From the NCBI RefSeq assembly GCF_021458635.1, contig NZ_JAIRDQ010000003.1, positions 248,001-312,000 of the forward strand: a stretch of DNA of 64,000 nt, written 5' to 3'. Source of the stretch: Bradyrhizobium monzae. Its GTDB lineage: Bacteria > Pseudomonadota > Alphaproteobacteria > Rhizobiales > Xanthobacteraceae. Positions 60,728 through 64,000 of this stretch are shown here, one piece after another. The notes below the pieces were generated by a model. It saw only the letters and a list, made by a program, of their open reading frames with translations, was not told the DNA's origin and searched no databases. The position numbers were made by a program, and so were the translations under genes. Position 1 is the stretch's first letter. Every line of letters begins with the position of its first letter.

Positions 60728-62293
60728 TCACGAATGCTGCGCCACCAAGGCGAGGGGTGCCTGCGGCTGCGGCACGATATCGACGGACCAGAGATCGCGG
60801 TTGTCGACGTCCTTCAAGGTCACCGTCATGACGCCGCTTGTGCCGTCGATGTCGACACGACCGAAGAACTGCAGGCCGAAACAGGGCGCGAGGTTCTCGC
60901 CCTGGGCTTCGCTGCAGCCGTTCCGGTACATCGCCACGGGGCCAAAACTGTTGTCGAGTTCGCCAGGGCCCCAGGTGCCTGCATGGAGGGGGCCCGAGAC
61001 GAACTCCCAGAACGGCTCGAAATCGCAAAACTGCGCCTTGTTCGGATCGTAGTAGTGCGCGGCGGTGTAATGCATGTCGGCGGTGAGCCAGACGGTGTTG
61101 CGGACACAAACGCGCTTGATGAACGCAAGCAGATCGGCGATTTCGTGCTCGCGGCGGTCGGGCGGGCCGTCGCCGAGCGCGACGGCATCGAGGCTGATCA
61201 GCCCGATCGGCAAATCTGCGGCGATCACCTTCCAGGTCGCGCGCGAGGCAGCAAGCTCGCGCTTCAGCCAGGCGAGCTGCTCGGCGCCTAGAATCCAGCC
61301 GCGATGATCGTTGCCCTTGTTCCAGGTCTCGTCGCGGTAGCTGCGCATGTCGACCATGAAGACGTCGAGCAGCGGGCCGTAGGCGATCTTGCGATAGACC
61401 CGTCCCTGCCGCGCGCCGATGTCCCGGATCGGCATGAAGTCGAAGAAGGCGCGGCGAGCACGGGCAACCAGGCGCGGGGTGCCGTCGTCCTCATAGCCGG
61501 CGTCGTCATAGCTGCCGGTCGGCGACCAGTCGTTGGTCACCTCGTGATCGTCCCATTGCGCGAGCATAGGCACTTGCGCATGGAACGCGCGAAAATTCTC
61601 GTCGAGATGGTTGTATTTGTAGTTGCCGCGGAATTGCGCCAGCGTGTGCGCAACTTGCGCTTTCTCCTCTGTCACCAGGTTGCGCCAGATCTCGCCATTC
61701 GGCAGCTTCTGCTCGGACGGGATCGTGCAGTCGGCATAGATATGATCGCCGGAGTGGATGAAGAAATCCGGGCGGTTGTCGAGCATGGTCCGATAGCTGC
61801 GGTAGCCACCGCGGGAGATGTCGATGCCCCAGCCCTGCCCCGCGACATCGCCCGACCACAGGAACGAGATCGACTGCCCTTCGGCCGGCGCGGTACGGAA
61901 ATGGCCGACGCGGCTTGCGCCGGCGATGCCAGTGGCAATGTCGTCGAAACGCACGCGATAGAAGATGTCCTGCCCCGGTGGCAGATCGTCGAGCTGCAGC
62001 CTTGCGGTGAAGTCTGCGTCGGGCAGAGCGTCGCGCGATGCGGACGCAATGATGGTCCTAAAGCTCTCCACCGTCGAGCATTCCACCTGCATGCGAGCAG
62101 GCCGATCCGTGCGCGCCCAGATCACGGCAGAGCCGTCCGAGACGTCGCCGGATTGGATGCCGCCCGCGATCTGCGGGCGATCGGCGGCGCGGCTGATGCG
62201 CGGCTTTGCGAGCGAGGCGGCGGCAAGACTGGATGTCGAGCGGACCAGGAACTGTCGCCGGGTCCATGCGCGCGAAGCGCGGAGCGTTGCCAT
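60728..62293 (-). CDS. phoD: PhoD-type alkaline phosphatase / phosphodiesterase
   Basis: 521 residues. A twin-arginine signal (WTRRQFLVRSTSSLAAASLA) exports the folded protein. The PhoD core carries FLWSGDVAGQGWGID, FIHSGDHIYADCTIP, PMLAQWDDHEVTNDW, and the later ITPADMHYTAAHYYD-like WLTADMHYTAAHYYDP metal-binding part. It releases phosphate from esters and diesters in the periplasm with Ca2+/Fe3+ cofactors. A tandem PHO-box-like repeat lies upstream. Confidence 0.9.
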   Translation of the reverse strand: MATLRASRAWTRRQFLVRSTSSLAAASLAKPRISRAADRPQIAGGIQSGDVSDGSAVIWARTDRPARMQVECSTVESFRTIIASASRDALPDADFTARLQLDDLPPGQDIFYRVRFDDIATGIAGASRVGHFRTAPAEGQSISFLWSGDVAGQGWGIDISRGGYRSYRTMLDNRPDFFIHSGDHIYADCTIPSEQKLPNGEIWRNLVTEEKAQVAHTLAQFRGNYKYNHLDENFRAFHAQVPMLAQWDDHEVTNDWSPTGSYDDAGYEDDGTPRLVARARRAFFDFMPIRDIGARQGRVYRKIAYGPLLDVFMVDMRSYRDETWNKGNDHRGWILGAEQLAWLKRELAASRATWKVIAADLPIGLISLDAVALGDGPPDRREHEIADLLAFIKRVCVRNTVWLTADMHYTAAHYYDPNKAQFCDFEPFWEFVSGPLHAGTWGPGELDNSFGPVAMYRNGCSEAQGENLAPCFGLQFFGRVDIDGTSGVMTVTLKDVDNRDLWSVDIVPQPQAPLALVAQHS

Positions 62294-62336
62294 TCAGGAG
62301 ACCTTCGTCGAATCGCGACGAAAGGTGCCTGCGCTC

Positions 62337-62380
62337 CTTGACTCCCGGCTTACAGTTTCTTGACTCCACGCCTACGGTTT
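62337..62380 (-). promoter_or_regulatory. possible tandem PHO box upstream of phoD
   Basis: On the minus strand the sequence reads as four seven-base words with four-base spacers: CCGTAGG, GAGTCAA, CTGTAAG, GAGTCAA. The 11-base period is that of PHO boxes (CTGTMAY-N4-CTGTMAY). One word fits well and the others only partly. It sits 44-87 bases upstream of the phoD start, where PhoB would act. Confidence 0.4.
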
Positions 62381-62411
62381 TGCGACGTGGAGGTGACGGT
62401 CTCGGACCGGG

Positions 62412-62831
62412 TCAGTGCTTCCAGCTGCAGATGCCGCCGGAACGACACGGCCAGGTCTGGATGCGGGTGTCCATCGCCTGCGCGTCCAGCGGATTGCCGC
62501 GGCGATGCGCGAGCTTGGCGCGGGCTGCGCCACGTGGCTGCGCGCTCTTCGTGTGAGCGATCTTCGGTGCGGACACATGCACGCGTTCGGCCGCAATCTT
62601 TTTCGGCACGTCGATGGGCTCGGCACGGGCATGCGCCTCGTTGCCGTCCTTCGCCTCCAGCGCGACCGGCGCGAATTGCGTCTCGGGCCCGAGCCGCTTC
62701 GGCGACAGGACTGCCTTGGAGAGATCGAGACCGAGATATTCGTCAGGCTTGTAGTCGTCAGCGCGCGCGATACCGCCCCCTGCAAGCACGAGGGCAATGG
62801 CAACCGCAAAAGGAACGCTTTTCAGGACCAC
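62412..62831 (-). CDS. small exported protein, function unknown
   Basis: 139 residues. A signal peptide cleaves after GIARA. The mature part is acidic then basic, with YKPDEYLGLDLSKAVLSPKRLGPETQF near the start and two cysteines at the C-terminus (WPCRSGGICSW), which may form a disulphide. The sequence between is Ala/Lys-rich and low-complexity. No family is recognised; the pattern recalls small conserved Bradyrhizobium proteins. Confidence 0.65.
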   Translation of the reverse strand: MVLKSVPFAVAIALVLAGGGIARADDYKPDEYLGLDLSKAVLSPKRLGPETQFAPVALEAKDGNEAHARAEPIDVPKKIAAERVHVSAPKIAHTKSAQPRGAARAKLAHRRGNPLDAQAMDTRIQTWPCRSGGICSWKH

Positions 62832-62938
62832 GGACGCCTCCTGAAATTGATGATTAAAAGAGTAATCTACCTCTATTTAGGAGGCATCGCGCGCGATTCC
62901 AGCGGTCAACTGCCGCCGTGGTTAAGAAGTTTGGCGGG

Positions 62939-63940
62939 TCAAGCGACCTTTCGCGTCGCGCCGGTCCCATCCAGGAACCCCATAAGCCGGTTGCGGATGA
63001 TTTGTTCCGCCTCGGTCATGATGCGATCCACGAGTTCCTTGCAGCTGGGGATGTCGTGGATGAGGCCTGCGACCATACCGCAGCTCCAGGCGCCGGCATC
63101 CATCTGCCCGTCCAGCATGATCCTGGGATAGACACCCGCGACCTGGTCGTGGATGTCGTCGATTGTCAGCTTGGCGCCCTTCTCGCGCTCGATCTCGAGC
63201 AGGCGGTCGACATTGGCGTTCTTCAGTACGCGCTCGGTGTTGCGCAGAGCCCGCATGATCAGGCGGGTGTCGAGCTCGGTCGCCGCGACCAGCGCGTTCT
63301 TCACGTTCTGATGGACAGGTGCTTCCTTTGTCGCGATGAAGCGCGTGCCCATGTTCATGCCGGCCGCGCCCAGCGACAGCGCTGCGACGAGGCTGCGCCC
63401 ATCAGCCATGCCGCCGGAGGCCACGAACGGGATCTTCAACTCTTCCGCCGCGCGCGGCAGCAGGATCATGTTGGGAATGTCGTCCTCGCCGGGATGGCCG
63501 CCGCACTCAAAGCCGTCGACGCTGACGGCGTCGCAGCCGATCCGCTCGGCCTTCAGCGAGTGACGCACCGAGGTGCATTTGTGGATCACCTTGATGCCGG
63601 CGGCCTTCAGTGCCGGCATGTATTGCTCCGGACTGCGGCCCGCGGTCTCGACCGCCTTGATGCCGCCCTCGACGATGGCTGCAATATATTCAGGATAAGG
63701 CGGCGCCGCGAAAGTCGGCAGGAAGGTGAGGTTCACGCCGAACGGCTTGTCGGTCATGTCGCGGCAGCGCGCGATCTCCTTGGCGAGCAACTCCGGCGTC
63801 TTCTGCGTGAGGCCGGTGATGATGCCGAGCCCGCCGGCATTGGAGACGGCGGCGGCAAGCTCGGCAAAGCCGACGAAATGCATGCCGCCCTGGATGATGG
63901 GGTGCTCGATGCCGAACAGTTCGGTGATCGCGGTCTTCAC
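62939..63940 (-). CDS. nitronate monooxygenase-like flavin oxidoreductase
   Basis: 333 residues. GIEHPIIQGGMHFVGFAELAAAVSNAGGLGII is the N-terminal FMN-barrel motif; DAVSVDGFECGGHPGEDD supplies the active-site His, and FVASGGMADGRSLVAALSLGAAGMNMGTRF is the phosphate-binding end. Class II nitronate monooxygenases and related enoyl-reductase-like enzymes share this architecture. It oxidises nitronates or reduces a similar compound with FMN; the exact substrate is unknown. Confidence 0.88.
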   Translation of the reverse strand: MKTAITELFGIEHPIIQGGMHFVGFAELAAAVSNAGGLGIITGLTQKTPELLAKEIARCRDMTDKPFGVNLTFLPTFAAPPYPEYIAAIVEGGIKAVETAGRSPEQYMPALKAAGIKVIHKCTSVRHSLKAERIGCDAVSVDGFECGGHPGEDDIPNMILLPRAAEELKIPFVASGGMADGRSLVAALSLGAAGMNMGTRFIATKEAPVHQNVKNALVAATELDTRLIMRALRNTERVLKNANVDRLLEIEREKGAKLTIDDIHDQVAGVYPRIMLDGQMDAGAWSCGMVAGLIHDIPSCKELVDRIMTEAEQIIRNRLMGFLDGTGATRKVA

Positions 63941-64000
63941 TTAGTTCTCCTCCCGGAATTCTTGCTTGGCGTTGGGTTCAGTCTAGCCGGACTTCTGCGC

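Overview
The window is a gene-dense, GC-rich stretch of alphaproteobacterial chromosome. Its gene families, its codon use and its several classes of intergenic palindromic repeat all look like Bradyrhizobium or a close relative. This assignment is by recognition, not by a search. Most genes are housekeeping or general metabolism. Accessory or regulatory signals appear at a few places.

Layout. 0.1-6.1 kb: one operon with a class V aminotransferase, a binding protein / ATPase / fused permease ABC importer of the iron or aminoethylphosphonate type, and a threonine-aldolase-like lyase. 6.2-9.5 kb: a DNA-damage pair, DNA polymerase IV facing a large nuclease that joins a FAN1-type VRR-NUC module to a DEDDh exonuclease. 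A LexA-type operator overlaps the nuclease promoter. 9.7-12.8 kb: a small island remnant bounded by a tRNA-Gln gene and a 43-bp copy of its 3' half, carrying a lipoprotein hydrolase, a small exported protein and a membrane protein. 13.0-19.0 kb: acyl-CoA dehydrogenase, MFS permease, enoyl-CoA hydratase and periplasmic 5'-nucleotidase. 19.1-25.6 kb: histone-deacetylase-like protein, xseB, dxs, a deoxyribosyltransferase-like protein, tlyA and an RNA uridine methyltransferase. 25.6-29.5 kb: exported protein, methyltransferase, nucleotidyltransferase and DUF1194 protein.

29.7-32.3 kb is a fluoride-response operon: a fluoride riboswitch with a readable termination/antitermination platform, then an MFS transporter, two CrcB/Fluc subunits and a DUF190 protein. 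32.4-37.3 kb: clpS, an acetyltransferase, a class III cyclase, aroC, a phosphoglycerate-mutase-like phosphatase and fabI. 37.4-46.6 kb: ECF sigma/anti-sigma pair, a DnaJ-type chaperone, a lipoprotein, pdxH, an SDR, a methyltransferase, a CorA transporter, an L,D-transpeptidase and an extensin-family protein. 46.7-56.7 kb: acyl-CoA ligase, HTTM-like membrane protein, DUF1499 protein, MBL hydrolase, glutaryl-CoA-dehydrogenase-like enzyme, a ribB fused to a decayed GTP cyclohydrolase II domain, a KefB-type antiporter and a DUF3124 protein. 56.9-64 kb: PLP aminotransferase, a truncated BoxR-like regulator, small exported proteins (one behind an EcfG-type general-stress promoter), an aldo/keto reductase, a PhoD-type phosphatase with a possible tandem PHO box, and a nitronate monooxygenase-like enzyme.

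The strongest candidates for something new are the SOS-boxed FAN1/exonuclease fusion opposite dinB, the fluoride operon with its three-way RNA switch, and the tRNA-Gln island. Several palindromic repeats sit exactly at gene ends and supply stop codons. All family assignments come from reading motifs; no database search was run.
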